This document shows positions 43,971 to 52,332 of a DNA stretch of 64,000 nt, piece by piece. Source of the stretch: an uncultured Treponema sp. (lineage in GTDB: Bacteria; Spirochaetota; Spirochaetia; Treponematales; Treponemataceae); assembly GCA_946410085.1 (NCBI GenBank), contig CAMJZA010000006.1:20264-84263 (forward strand). The letters are read 5' to 3'. The notes under the pieces were generated by a model, which was not told the DNA's origin, searched no databases, and was given only the letters and a program-made list of their open reading frames with translations. How positions within the stretch are numbered: position 1 is the stretch's first letter; each line of letters starts with the position of its first letter. Made by a program: the position numbers and the translations under genes.

Positions 43971-44002
43971 AAAAAGGGCCTGTCTGCTGACAGGCCCTTT
44001 TT
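43971..44002. terminator. Bidirectional terminator
   Basis: GGGCCTGTC (43976-43984) and GACAGGCCC (43989-43997) with a TGCT loop, five A residues before and five T residues after. Serves csrA and the convergent SPFH gene. Confidence 0.85.
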
Positions 44003-44016
44003 GTTGCTTCGGTCAG

Positions 44017-44060
44017 GGATAATCCCGGCCAGAAGTGTCCCGTCCAGGATAATCCCGGCC
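44017..44060. repeat. Pair of 14-bp direct repeats
   Basis: GGATAATCCCGGCC at 44017-44030 and again at 44047-44060, 30 bp apart, between the terminator and the end of the SPFH gene. Meaning unknown. Confidence 0.7.
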
Positions 44061-44076
44061 GGGCTGTGGATGCTGA

Positions 44077-44973
44077 TCAGCGCTCTGCCGTTGACAGGAC
44101 GGAGTACTGGGGTGTCGTGATGAGTTCGGTCGCGACGGCGCCCGGCTTTACGCCGTTCCACTTTTCAAGCTCACGCATCTTTTCCTCGTGTGCCCAGGTT
44201 TCCCGCTGGATGGCAAGGGTTGCCTGAATGGCGGCGTTCTTGGTCCGCATCGCCTCAGCTTCTGCCTCTGCGGCAACCTTGACGGCCTCGGCGTTCAGCC
44301 GTTCCGCTTCAAGCTTTGCCTGAGCCTCGACGACCTGCTTCTGGCTGTTCTGGTTTGCAATGGCAAGTTCCTGCTCGGCAATCTTGACCTGCTGGGCGGT
44401 TTCCATCGTCTGCTGGACGCGCTGGTTGTAGGAATCCGGCCAGTCCCAGTTGTCCAGCGTCAGCTGGGTTATGTCAACCGGGGTGTCGTTGTCGGAAAGT
44501 GTCTTTTCCATGTCCGCTTTCACCAGCTTGATGATCTCCGTCGTATTGGGGACCAGCTCACTGATGGAATACTTTCCGATCGTTGCCTTGACCGAATTGA
44601 TGAAGGCGTTCTGCACCAGGCGGTCAACGTCGCCCGCGTGGTAACGCTTGACGATGTCGAGCATGCGGCTCTCGTCATATTTGTAGTTGACGATGGAGGT
44701 GACGCCGATTTCCTGCAGGTCCTTGGAGACCGCTGCGTCCGATCCGACGGCGATGAATATCTTTATTTCCTTGGGACTGATGGAAAGACGGGTTACCGTC
44801 TGTCCGATGGGGGATTTCATGTGGAAGCCGGGCTGCATGACTTCTTTCGCTTCACCCCAGGTAGAGAGGACACCCCGTTCGTTTGAGCTTATCGTGTAGG
44901 CTGTCCCGTTTACCAGGGCAATGGCGATGATGACCACCACAACCAGTGCTATCCATTTTCCAAATTTTTTCAT
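44077..44973 (-). CDS. Prohibitin-type SPFH/Band 7 membrane protein
   Basis: 298 residues. N-terminal membrane segment (IALVVVVIIAIALVNGTAYTI, about 8-28), then an SPFH domain (ERGVLSTWGEAKEVMQPGFHMKSPIG near 32-57 through NAFINSVKATIGKYSISELV near 125), a long alanine/glutamate-rich coiled coil (about 185-265, KIAEQELAIANQNSQKQVVEAQ) and a C-terminal tail. Such proteins form large ring scaffolds in the inner membrane and often cooperate with FtsH-type proteases. AGGAG precedes the ATG. Alone on its strand. Confidence 0.88.
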   Translation of the reverse strand: MKKFGKWIALVVVVIIAIALVNGTAYTISSNERGVLSTWGEAKEVMQPGFHMKSPIGQTVTRLSISPKEIKIFIAVGSDAAVSKDLQEIGVTSIVNYKYDESRMLDIVKRYHAGDVDRLVQNAFINSVKATIGKYSISELVPNTTEIIKLVKADMEKTLSDNDTPVDITQLTLDNWDWPDSYNQRVQQTMETAQQVKIAEQELAIANQNSQKQVVEAQAKLEAERLNAEAVKVAAEAEAEAMRTKNAAIQATLAIQRETWAHEEKMRELEKWNGVKPGAVATELITTPQYSVLSTAER

Positions 44974-45104
44974 GTCTTTCTCCTGTTCTTCTGTATTGGA
45001 ATCGTTGGATACAGCAAAACATACGGGAAAAAAGCGTTTTCGTCTATAAGGAGAAGACAGAAAATGCTTTATTTTTTCTCGTATTTGTGCTATCGTTCCC
45101 CATC

Positions 45105-45746
45105 ATGCCCATTGAAAAGAGATTCGACTCACTGATACTCGATATTGACGGGACCATCTGGAATACGACGGACATCGTTGCCGGAGCCTGGAATCAGGCC
45201 ATAGTGCGGTCTGGCTTTCAGGCGCCGCCGGTCAACGGGAAGCTCCTTCAGAAGGAGTTCGGAAAAACGATGGATGTCATAGCCCGTGACCTGTGGCCGG
45301 AACTTACGGGCGGGCAGCAGGGGCAGCTGATGCGGCTGTGCTGCGAGGAGGAGCAGAAGGCTCTCAGGGCGAACGAGGCTGACATAACGTATCCCGGGGT
45401 CAGGGACTGCGTACGCAGCCTGTCGGGGCGGATTCCGGTCTTCGTTGTCAGCAACTGCCAGGACGGCTACATCGAGCTTACCCTGTCCAAGACGGGGCTT
45501 GCGGACTGCGTGAAGGACTATGAGTGCTTCGGCAGGACGGGGAAGGGCAAGGCTGACAACCTCCGGGATCTCATACGGCGGAATTCCCTTGCTGCCCCGG
45601 TCTACGTCGGGGATACGCAGGGTGATGCCGATGCCTGCGCAGAGGCGGGCGTTCCCTTCATCTGGGCGGCATACGGATTCGGAAGGGCCGGCTCATATAC
45701 GGCAAAAATAGAAAGTTTCCCCGAACTGACGGGATTTTTTGAATAG
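45105..45746 (+). CDS. HAD-superfamily hydrolase (phosphoglycolate-phosphatase-like)
   Basis: 213 residues. HAD motif I DIDGTIWNT near 13-21, motif II VVSNCQ near 120, a lysine in GKGKADNL near 145 and motif IV YVGDTQGDADACAEAGVPFIWAAYGFG near 168-195. A helical cap lies between motifs I and II. A small-molecule phosphatase; substrate unknown. ATG 45105 starts at the family core; the longer frame would extend into the SPFH promoter region. Followed after 23 nt by a second HAD gene. Confidence 0.85.
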   Translation: MPIEKRFDSLILDIDGTIWNTTDIVAGAWNQAIVRSGFQAPPVNGKLLQKEFGKTMDVIARDLWPELTGGQQGQLMRLCCEEEQKALRANEADITYPGVRDCVRSLSGRIPVFVVSNCQDGYIELTLSKTGLADCVKDYECFGRTGKGKADNLRDLIRRNSLAAPVYVGDTQGDADACAEAGVPFIWAAYGFGRAGSYTAKIESFPELTGFFE

Positions 45747-45769
45747 TTTTTTTCGAATAGGAGGGGTAC

Positions 45770-46360
45770 ATGCTGTATATTTTCGACATGGGAGGGGTCG
45801 TCACGAACGATGCGTATATCCGGCCCCGGATCTGCTCGGTGCTTGGGATAAGCGAGGCCGACTACAGGCGCTACTGCGGACAGGGCGGCAGGAAGGAGGA
45901 TGACCTGCTCGCACTCGCCGGGGACGGGCTTTTGGACGCGAAGGGATTCTGGAAGGAATTCTCCCGGCGGTCCGGGATAGAGGTCAAGACCGACTGGCTG
46001 CACTGGATATTCCATCCGTCCGTCAATGAAGAGATCCGGGCTCTCGTGGGGAAGCTCCGGTCTCAGGGGAACCGTGTCGTCTGCGGTACCAACACCATAG
46101 AAAGCCACTACCGGAATCATGTGGAAAACGGGGACTACGCCCTGTTTGACCAGACCTATGCCTCCTGCCTGATGGGAGTCTCCAAGCCTGACCCGGATTT
46201 CTGGCGGATCATCCTGACGGCGGAAGACGTGGACGCGAAGGATGCCGTGTTTATCGATGACCGGCAGGAGAACGTCGATGCAGCTGCCGGCCTGGGAATC
46301 CGTGCCATCCGCTTCCGTTCGGCCTCCGAGCTCGTGCAGGAACTTGCGGCAGGGGCATGA
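45770..46360 (+). CDS. HAD-superfamily hydrolase (subfamily IA, YihX-like)
   Basis: 196 residues. Motif I reads FDMGGVVTND (residues 5-14) with glycine after the first aspartate pair region, as in the YihX/epoxide-hydrolase-like HAD group; motif II CGTNTIESHYRNH near 104, the lysine in MGVSKPDPDFWRIIL near 140, and motif IV FIDDRQENVDAAAGLGIRAIRF near 165-186. YihX relatives dephosphorylate glucose 1-phosphate, but the substrate here is unknown. AGGAGGGG precedes the ATG. Confidence 0.82.
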   Translation: MLYIFDMGGVVTNDAYIRPRICSVLGISEADYRRYCGQGGRKEDDLLALAGDGLLDAKGFWKEFSRRSGIEVKTDWLHWIFHPSVNEEIRALVGKLRSQGNRVVCGTNTIESHYRNHVENGDYALFDQTYASCLMGVSKPDPDFWRIILTAEDVDAKDAVFIDDRQENVDAAAGLGIRAIRFRSASELVQELAAGA

Positions 46361-46445
46361 GCGCCTGTCCCGGACAGGACTCGGACGACTTCCGGGCCTG
46401 TATCGGCATTTTTCTGAAAAAAATAAGGAAAACCGGAAAAAAAAC

Positions 46446-46473
46446 TGTACAAAATCTGAAAATGTGATATACT
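46446..46473 (+). promoter_or_regulatory. Promoter of the small secreted protein gene
   Basis: TGTACA (46446-46451), 16-nt spacer, TATACT (46468-46473), then a leader of about 35 nt with AGGAG at 46506-46510. Confidence 0.45.
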
Positions 46474-46516
46474 GCTTCTTATCGGAGAAAGGTAACTCTT
46501 TGTACAGGAGATGAAG

Positions 46517-46924
46517 ATGAAGAAGCTTTTGGCTTTGTGTGCCGTTGCGCTTATTGGCGTTGTCGGTGCTTTTGCGTTTGATTTCCCCTCTGTGTTCAGC
46601 GGAACGTGGGTTGATGAGACGTATGATGCGGACTGGACTTTCAAGACAAACAATACGATTGTCCTTTCCTATCACAGCACGGGAGAGGTCATCTTTACGT
46701 TCGATGAGAGCAACATGAAGAATGTCCGCACATCCCTTGATACCGGTTCCAGTATCGGCGATCAGTCCGTTGTGCTCCAGTTCCGCTGCGATGAGACCCA
46801 CCGCAATTATAAGTTCGTCTGCCCTGCGCAGCCGAAGCCGCCGCTGGAGATTGAGTTCGCTCCTGACTGGACGAAGTCCCTTTACCGCTCAAAATTCCCC
46901 TGGGTAAAGGCGGGCGCTAACTAA
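46517..46924 (+). CDS. Small secreted protein of unknown function
   Basis: 135 residues. A clear signal peptide (MKKLLALCAVALIGVVGAFA, cut after AFA). The mature part is beta-rich with FSGTWVDETYDADWTFKTNN, resembling the small lipocalin-like or DUF-type exported proteins common in treponemes. No cysteine at the cleavage site, so not a lipoprotein. ATG 46517 is chosen because AGGAG lies 6 nt before it; ATG 46511 directly abuts the AGGAG. Single-gene unit with its own promoter and two terminators, which suggests high expression. Confidence 0.75.
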   Translation: MKKLLALCAVALIGVVGAFAFDFPSVFSGTWVDETYDADWTFKTNNTIVLSYHSTGEVIFTFDESNMKNVRTSLDTGSSIGDQSVVLQFRCDETHRNYKFVCPAQPKPPLEIEFAPDWTKSLYRSKFPWVKAGAN

Positions 46925-46948
46925 GCTTCCCTGAAAAGGGGCTTTTTT
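46924..46948 (+). terminator. Terminator of the secreted-protein gene
   Basis: AGC..CCC pairs with GGG.GCT around a TGAAAA loop (46924-46943), followed by T residues to 46948. Confidence 0.5.
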
Positions 46949-46951
46949 AAG

Positions 46952-46983
46952 GGCATCGGGCATTTGTTCCGGTGCCTTTTTTT
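46952..46983 (+). terminator. Second terminator hairpin
   Basis: GGCATCGG (46952-46959) pairs with CCGGTGCC (46969-46976), one G-T pair, followed by seven T residues. Confidence 0.65.
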
Positions 46984-47021
46984 GTGCATTCCGAAAAAAG
47001 AGAAACTGCGACGGAGGTTGT

Positions 47022-48350
47022 ATGTATTCAAAGAACGATGCCGCTCCCCGCCCGCCGATGGGCTGGAATTCCTACGACTATTACAATACGATGGTCAATG
47101 AAGCGCAGGTAAAGGCAAATGCCGACTATATGGCGGCAAACCTGAAGGAATTCGGCTGGGAATATGTTGTCATCGATATCCAGTGGTCTGATCCTGATGC
47201 AGGGCGTCTGAATCCTGACGTCCAGTATATTCCGTTCAGCCATTTCTGTCTGGATTCGTATTCCCGGCAGATTCCGGCGCCGAACCGTTTTCCGTCGTCC
47301 AAGGACGGGAAGGGCTTTAAGCCGCTTGCCGACTATATCCACGGGCTGGGGCTTAAATTCGGTATCCACATCATGCGGGGCATTCCCCGCCGGGCCGCCC
47401 ATGAGCACATGCGGCTGCTGGGAACAGACGTGACTGCCGACATGATTGCGAACCCATTCAGCATAAGCCGCTGGAACGGTGACATGTACGGTGTCGACAT
47501 GCGCAGGGAAGGGGCACAGGCCTATTATGACAGCATCTTTGCCCTGTATGCTTCGTGGGGTGTCGACTATGTGAAGGTCGATGACATCTGCAATACGAAT
47601 ATGTACCCCCATGATCCCTATTCTGCCGAACGGGAGATCGAGGCAATCGCAGCGGCGATAGAAAAATCCGGCCGCCCGATGGTGCTGAGCCTCAGCCCGG
47701 GACCTGCGGTCATAGAGAAAGCCTGGCATTTGGAAAAATATGCCAACATGTGGCGCATCACCGATGATTTCTGGGATGACTGGGACCTGCTGAAGGCGAT
47801 GTTCGAGCGCTGTGAGGTCTGGCAGCGGCACGTTGGCGGCGGCAACTGGCCCGACTGCGACATGCTTCCCTTCGGGAAACTCGGCTGGGGCTGGGGCAGG
47901 GAGCGCGTCAGCAACTTTACCCGGGCGGAGGAGCGGACCATGCTCAGTCTCTGGAGCATCTTCCGCAGCCCGCTCATGATCGGGACGGACCTGCTTCAGC
48001 TGGATGACGAGGTAAAGGCAATGCTGACGAACAGGGAACTTCTGGCCGTGCATGCTTCGGGACACGGCGCATTCCAGCTGATGCGGGATGAGCGTCAGTG
48101 CATCTGGATCAGCTACGGCGGCGGCTGCCCCGCTGCCGGACAGGAGATCTATGCGGCCCTTTTCAATCTTTCCGACGGGGATGGAGAAATCAGCCTCCCG
48201 CTCAGGGAAATTCCCGGCATACGGGGCGATGCCAGCTACCGTATCCGCGATGTGTGGCAGGGAAAGGACCTGTTCCCCCTCTCGGGGGATGCCCTGCTTT
48301 CGCTGGAACTGAAGGCGCATGATGCGGCAGTCCTGAAGCTTTCGCAGTAG
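47022..48350 (+). CDS. GH27 alpha-galactosidase
   Basis: 442 residues. Retaining alpha-galactosidase family 27 (also holds alpha-N-acetylgalactosaminidases). Seen: RPPMGWNSYDYYNT at 9-22, the WEYVVIDIQWSDPDAG segment near 46-61, KFGIHIMRGIPRRA near 112, the nucleophile in YVKVDDICNTN near 190-200 and the acid/base in WRITDDFWDDW near 245-255. C-terminal beta-sandwich from about 355. No signal peptide. GGAGG lies 4 nt before the ATG. Gene is convergent with argR. Confidence 0.92.
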   Translation: MYSKNDAAPRPPMGWNSYDYYNTMVNEAQVKANADYMAANLKEFGWEYVVIDIQWSDPDAGRLNPDVQYIPFSHFCLDSYSRQIPAPNRFPSSKDGKGFKPLADYIHGLGLKFGIHIMRGIPRRAAHEHMRLLGTDVTADMIANPFSISRWNGDMYGVDMRREGAQAYYDSIFALYASWGVDYVKVDDICNTNMYPHDPYSAEREIEAIAAAIEKSGRPMVLSLSPGPAVIEKAWHLEKYANMWRITDDFWDDWDLLKAMFERCEVWQRHVGGGNWPDCDMLPFGKLGWGWGRERVSNFTRAEERTMLSLWSIFRSPLMIGTDLLQLDDEVKAMLTNRELLAVHASGHGAFQLMRDERQCIWISYGGGCPAAGQEIYAALFNLSDGDGEISLPLREIPGIRGDASYRIRDVWQGKDLFPLSGDALLSLELKAHDAAVLKLSQ

Positions 48351-48383
48351 GAAGCTGCAGCGGAACGAGCGGAAGGGGAGCCT

Positions 48384-48857
48384 TTACTCCTCTTCCAGCT
48401 CGGGAATCCGGCGCTTAAGGCTGGCCATGAACTGTTCACCGCTCACATCCTGCCGCAGACAGATGAAGATGCAGTTTTCTCCCGCTATCGTCCCGATGAT
48501 TTCTTCCATGTTGAATGCATCGAGCGCCTGGGAAACGGCATCTGCATGGCCGCCGAACGTCTTGATGACGACGATGTTCCCGCTGACTTCTATGCTGACG
48601 TAGCCGCGCAGGAAGTCCTGGACGAAAATCTGCTCGCTTTCCCGCCGCTCATCTTCATCGGGCAGGGTATAGACGTATCCTGCATGTCCGTCGCTGACCT
48701 TACCGACCTTGAGGAGCTTTAAGTCCCGGGAAAGGGTCGCCTGGGTTACGTCGAATCCGTCTTTCTGCAGGTAGCCCAAGAGCTCTTCCTGGCTTTCAAT
48801 TCTGTAATTCTTAATAAGCTTGCGTACTGTCTTTAGCCTGGTGAGCCGTTCTTTCAC
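48384..48857 (-). CDS. argR: Arginine repressor
   Basis: 157 residues. Hexameric arginine-responsive regulator. N-terminal winged HTH (1-70) with SQEELLGYLQKDGFDVTQATLSRDLKLL near 22-49, and the C-terminal oligomerisation/arginine-binding domain with VIKTFGGHADAVSQALDAFNMEEIIGTIAGENCIFI (about 95-130, GTxAGxxTxF-type motif). Start is GTG 48857, with AGGA just before it. An ARG-box-like site lies 38 nt upstream, so it probably controls itself. No arginine genes are in the window. Confidence 0.93.
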   Translation of the reverse strand: MKERLTRLKTVRKLIKNYRIESQEELLGYLQKDGFDVTQATLSRDLKLLKVGKVSDGHAGYVYTLPDEDERRESEQIFVQDFLRGYVSIEVSGNIVVIKTFGGHADAVSQALDAFNMEEIIGTIAGENCIFICLRQDVSGEQFMASLKRRIPELEEE

Positions 48858-48867
48858 GTCCTAGCCT

Positions 48868-48908
48868 CATTATATTCACTTCTATCCTCAATTATGTATA
48901 TTTATGCA
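48868..48908 (-). promoter_or_regulatory. argR promoter region with ARG box
   Basis: TATAAT at 48868-48873 (minus strand). At 48895-48908 the 14-mer TGCATAAATATACA matches the ARG-box consensus TGAATWWWWATTCA at 12 of 14 positions, and overlaps the expected -35. Confidence 0.5.
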
Positions 48909-49032
48909 TTTTAGTCAAGAGGAACCAGGCCGTCTGTGGAACCGGACTGTCTATGGCACCGGGTCGTCTGTGGAACCGGACACTCTGCCGGACGGCCGGA
49001 GCCGGATTTACGGGAAAAAGGACGTTTCCTAC

Positions 49033-49060
49033 TAGACAAAAGCGCTAAATAACGTAAAAT
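49033..49060 (+). promoter_or_regulatory. Promoter of the Rnf-like cluster
   Basis: TAGACA (49033-49038), 16-nt spacer, TAAAAT (49055-49060); 8 nt to ATG 49069 and no ribosome binding site. All genes to 57777 follow on the same strand with small gaps or overlaps. Confidence 0.5.
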
Positions 49061-49068
49061 AGATAGAT

Positions 49069-49545
49069 ATGGCAAGTGCGAAGGAGCAGATACGGCAGTT
49101 TTTCTCAAATCCTGTGTTTCTCTCCTGCATATTCAGCTGGTTTTGTGCCCAGCTGATAAAGACCTTCATCAAGCTCTTTTCGGGGAAAATTCACAGCATC
49201 AGGGAGCTGTTCGAGCTCCTGTTCTGGCGGACGGGAAGCATGCCCTCAAGCCACTCGGCGCTGGTTTCGACCCTCTGTACGACGATAGCCTTCCGTTCCG
49301 GAATAAACAGCGACGTATTCCTCCTGTCCCTCGGTCTGTTCCTCATTACGATCCGCGATGCGGTCGGTGTCCGGCGGGCAAACGGCCTCCAGTCGCGGGA
49401 GCTGAACCGCATCGGCCGCATTCTGGAAGAAAAAGGCATTGTCGATTTCAAGGCGATAAAGGAAGTCCACGGGCATACGCCGGCTGAAGTTGCCATCGGC
49501 TGCCTGCTTGGCTTTTTCATCGGGATTGCATTCAGTCAGCTGTAG
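49069..49545 (+). CDS. DUF212 membrane protein (acid-phosphatase/haloperoxidase-related)
   Basis: 158 residues with about three to four membrane segments. RTGSMPSSHSALVSTLCTTIAF (near 57-78) holds the SxxSHS phosphatase-like motif, and VRRANGLQSRELNRI and VHGHTPAEVAIGCLLG follow, as in the DUF212/YuiD family. Probably a membrane phosphatase on a lipid-linked or polyprenyl substrate. First gene of the long run that includes the Rnf-like genes, 17 nt before the next. Confidence 0.8.
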   Translation: MASAKEQIRQFFSNPVFLSCIFSWFCAQLIKTFIKLFSGKIHSIRELFELLFWRTGSMPSSHSALVSTLCTTIAFRSGINSDVFLLSLGLFLITIRDAVGVRRANGLQSRELNRIGRILEEKGIVDFKAIKEVHGHTPAEVAIGCLLGFFIGIAFSQL

Positions 49546-49562
49546 GGCTGCAGGTATACGAT

Positions 49563-51026
49563 ATGAAGGTAAAAAAGCTGCTGCGTACTTTTCTGGATGG
49601 CAAGAATATCGTCTTTACGGGCTGCATGCTCATAGCCGCCGCCGTGCTCTTTGCAGGGCGGAATGTCTCCATTTCGCAGATATGGAAGGGCTACCGGGTC
49701 CTGTACGTTCCCGAAGCCGTTTCGGAAGAGTCGGTGCTTGCCGTGCTTGCTGAATCGGGATGCAGGGACGTGATAAGCCTTTCGGTCCAGCGGCAGCCCC
49801 TTTCCACCAGGTTTTTCAGCAGCCTGCCTGCTTCTTCCAGTTATCTGGAGGACAGGCTGGGTTACTTTCGTGATGCGGACGGCGATTACCGGCTTTTTTA
49901 TATACCGGACAGCTATGAAAAAGAGAGTGAAGCCGCCGTGAACCGTCTGGTCCGTGACCAGCACCTGCATGCGGGATTGGATGCAAAGGAGCAGTATCCG
50001 TTCGTGATTCCCCTTATTGTCCTCGGTCTGTACGTATTCCTGCTTGTCCTTTCGCTCAAGCGCCTTTATTTTGCCCTGCCTGCGCTCTTTGCGCTCCTGC
50101 TTGCATTCTCGCAGCCTTTCTATTGTGTCGCATGTGGCTGTTGTTTTTATCTATTTGCCCTTTTTCTGGTGAACCGTGTCTGGGGACGGAAAGCGGCTGT
50201 GGCTTCCGTGTTCAGGAACTTTTATGTTGATGCCCTCTTCCTCCTTTCGCAGCTGTTTTTCCTGGCCCAGTCGCCGCATTGCTTTGCCCTTGCCCTGCTG
50301 GTTATCGCTGCGTCTGCCTGCGCCATTCTCTTTCTGCTTGAACTGAAGATCATAAAGGACCAGAACAGTTCCTTTACCTACAGCCTCATTTTTACGGCGC
50401 GGCAGATTCCCATCCTGTATAAGCGGACGGCCCGCTACCTCCTGTGCCTGCTGATTCCCCTGTTTGCATTCCTGCTCGTATTCATTTTCTCTGCGAAGTT
50501 TTCCCGGGCCACGTCTGTATCCGGCATCCGCATGCCGAGTCCGATTCAGCTTTCTGCGGTGGACTCTTCCGCTTCGGAATCGGCATATCCGCTGAACAGC
50601 ATGGTGCTTCCCAATGCGGAGGATTTTTTTCAGTGGGCATGGGGCATTATTACCTATCCCTATCGAAACCTCAACGCATTCTCCGGTGCGTCCGCTGCAG
50701 TTCCTTCCGTGCAGGACGGGGATAAAATCATTCTGCCCCGCTATGATGAGAATGCCAGGGGCATAAAACGGAAGGACGAGGTCGTCCTGACATACAACAA
50801 TGCCTTCAGGCGGGATATGGAAAAGACCGTTGCCGGCTTTGACTATCCGGCAATAGAGAAACTTCTGAGCGAGCAGGATAGGGACGTCCTTGTCATGTAT
50901 TCCGCCGCGGCACAGGTACACGGGAAGCGGGGGGATTTTTTCAATTTGTTCGCAATTCTTTTTTCACTGCTGGTACCGGTTATACTGTGTACCGTCTTTT
51001 ATTCCGTCAACAGGAGCAGGATATAG
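49563..51026 (+). CDS. Unknown membrane protein of the Rnf-like cluster
   Basis: 487 residues; I do not recognise a family. One N-terminal membrane segment (IVFTGCMLIAAAVLFAG, about 15-32), an extracytoplasmic part (about 35-140), five or so hydrophobic segments (about 143-330) separated by basic loops, a second extracytoplasmic domain (about 330-455, with KIILPRYDENARGIKRKDEVVLTYNN), and a last membrane segment near the C-terminus. Only 3 nt before rnfC, so it should belong to the complex or its assembly. Weak ribosome binding site. Confidence 0.7.
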   Translation: MKVKKLLRTFLDGKNIVFTGCMLIAAAVLFAGRNVSISQIWKGYRVLYVPEAVSEESVLAVLAESGCRDVISLSVQRQPLSTRFFSSLPASSSYLEDRLGYFRDADGDYRLFYIPDSYEKESEAAVNRLVRDQHLHAGLDAKEQYPFVIPLIVLGLYVFLLVLSLKRLYFALPALFALLLAFSQPFYCVACGCCFYLFALFLVNRVWGRKAAVASVFRNFYVDALFLLSQLFFLAQSPHCFALALLVIAASACAILFLLELKIIKDQNSSFTYSLIFTARQIPILYKRTARYLLCLLIPLFAFLLVFIFSAKFSRATSVSGIRMPSPIQLSAVDSSASESAYPLNSMVLPNAEDFFQWAWGIITYPYRNLNAFSGASAAVPSVQDGDKIILPRYDENARGIKRKDEVVLTYNNAFRRDMEKTVAGFDYPAIEKLLSEQDRDVLVMYSAAAQVHGKRGDFFNLFAILFSLLVPVILCTVFYSVNRSRI

Positions 51027-51029
51027 GTC

Positions 51030-52328
51030 ATGAAAACCGTAAGCAAGCTTGCCTTGACATATAGGAAACAGTTTTCGCAGAGTCTCCCTTCGTTTCTGAC
51101 GAAACGCCTTGTCGTCCCCTTTAATCAGCTGTCCGACAAGAAGTACAAGTGCCTTGTGGAAGAAGGCGAAAGGGTCATGGAAGGACAGCTCATCGCATTT
51201 CCGGTAAAAGGGGATGCGGATGAAGATGCCGCGATTAATGCGCCCATTCCCGGTATTATCGGTCCTGTCGTTAAGTGCAGGCTGCCGAACGGGCGGATCG
51301 GGCAGGGAATTGAGATACAGCTTTCCGGTTCCTTCAGCTATCTGGGACGGAAAGTTGAGCGGCGGGACTGGAAGACCGTCGGGCACGATGACCTGCTCAA
51401 GCTGCTGCTTGCGAAAGGCGTCGTGAATACCTTCGGCGGGTCAATCTCGCTGGTTTCGCAGATCAATGCATGCCGTAACCGTGGCGGAAGTTTCCTTGTC
51501 GTCCGTCTGTTTGACGAAGATCCGAGCCGGAGCACCGACAGTTTTGTCGGCAGGCACAAGGGCATGGAAGTTGCGGAAGGAGCCGCCATTATTGCGACGC
51601 TGATGGGGGCGAAGGGCATAGTGTTCCTGCTCCCGAAGGGAACGGATACGGTTGTTGAGAATGAACCGGTAAAAGACTTTACCGTTCTGACGGTGGAAGT
51701 TGATGACAGCAATTACCCTGCCGGTTTTCAGGAGAATATCATCCGCATCGTGCGCAAATACGTGAAGAATACACAGGTGGAATACTTCGGCAGCATTCAT
51801 GTCGATTCCCTCTTTGTTGATTCGGAAACTGCATTTGCGGTGTATGAAGCGATTGTCCTGGGAAAACCGGTAATAGAAAGCTTCGTTGAAGTTTCCGGTT
51901 CCTGCCTTCGTTCGTCCGCCATTTTCCAGGTAAAGCACGGCACGAGCTTTGCGGATCTCGCAAACCAGTGCGGCGGCTTCAAGGAAAAACCGGCGCGTGT
52001 CGTGGTGAACGGTATGCTGGGCGGCACGATGCTTACGGATTTTGACGTTCCCGTAACGAAGTTCGTCAAGTCGCTGACATTCATTCCGAAGTCAGAACTG
52101 CATAATCAGGATTTCATTGCCTGCATCCGCTGCGGAAAATGCCGGAGTGCCTGTCCGGAGCATCTGTTCCCGGATATTCTTGCCAGCCCGATGCTCTTTG
52201 ACATTTCCGATAAGGTATTCTTTCGTGAAAGCATGGCCCTTTGTTCCGGCTGCAAGCTGTGCAATGCGGTGTGTCCCTCACGGATTCCCCTTGCCCAAAT
52301 CATTTCCCTGCTCAAGAAGGAGGCTTAG
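51030..52328 (+). CDS. rnfC: Rnf-like electron transport complex subunit C
   Basis: 432 residues. C-terminal double ferredoxin domain with CIRCGKCRSACP (near 365-376) and CSGCKLCNAVCP (near 410-421), and the N-terminal RnfC domain (1-100, with SDKKYKCLVEEGERVMEGQ and INAPIPGIIGPV). The middle, which in RnfC carries the NADH/FMN site with GLGGAGFPT and a NGAECEP motif, reads VVNTFGGSISLVSQIN and VVRLFDEDPSRSTDS, so the nucleotide site looks degenerate. In known Rnf, RnfC takes electrons from NADH. Start 3 nt after the previous stop; rnfD follows after 4 nt. Confidence 0.8.
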   Translation: MKTVSKLALTYRKQFSQSLPSFLTKRLVVPFNQLSDKKYKCLVEEGERVMEGQLIAFPVKGDADEDAAINAPIPGIIGPVVKCRLPNGRIGQGIEIQLSGSFSYLGRKVERRDWKTVGHDDLLKLLLAKGVVNTFGGSISLVSQINACRNRGGSFLVVRLFDEDPSRSTDSFVGRHKGMEVAEGAAIIATLMGAKGIVFLLPKGTDTVVENEPVKDFTVLTVEVDDSNYPAGFQENIIRIVRKYVKNTQVEYFGSIHVDSLFVDSETAFAVYEAIVLGKPVIESFVEVSGSCLRSSAIFQVKHGTSFADLANQCGGFKEKPARVVVNGMLGGTMLTDFDVPVTKFVKSLTFIPKSELHNQDFIACIRCGKCRSACPEHLFPDILASPMLFDISDKVFFRESMALCSGCKLCNAVCPSRIPLAQIISLLKKEA

Positions 52329-52332
52329 GAGC

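Noticed and set aside
47028..48320. 430-residue open frame opposite the GH27 gene
   Set aside because: Shadow frame; no motif, and GH27 catalytic residues are on the plus strand.
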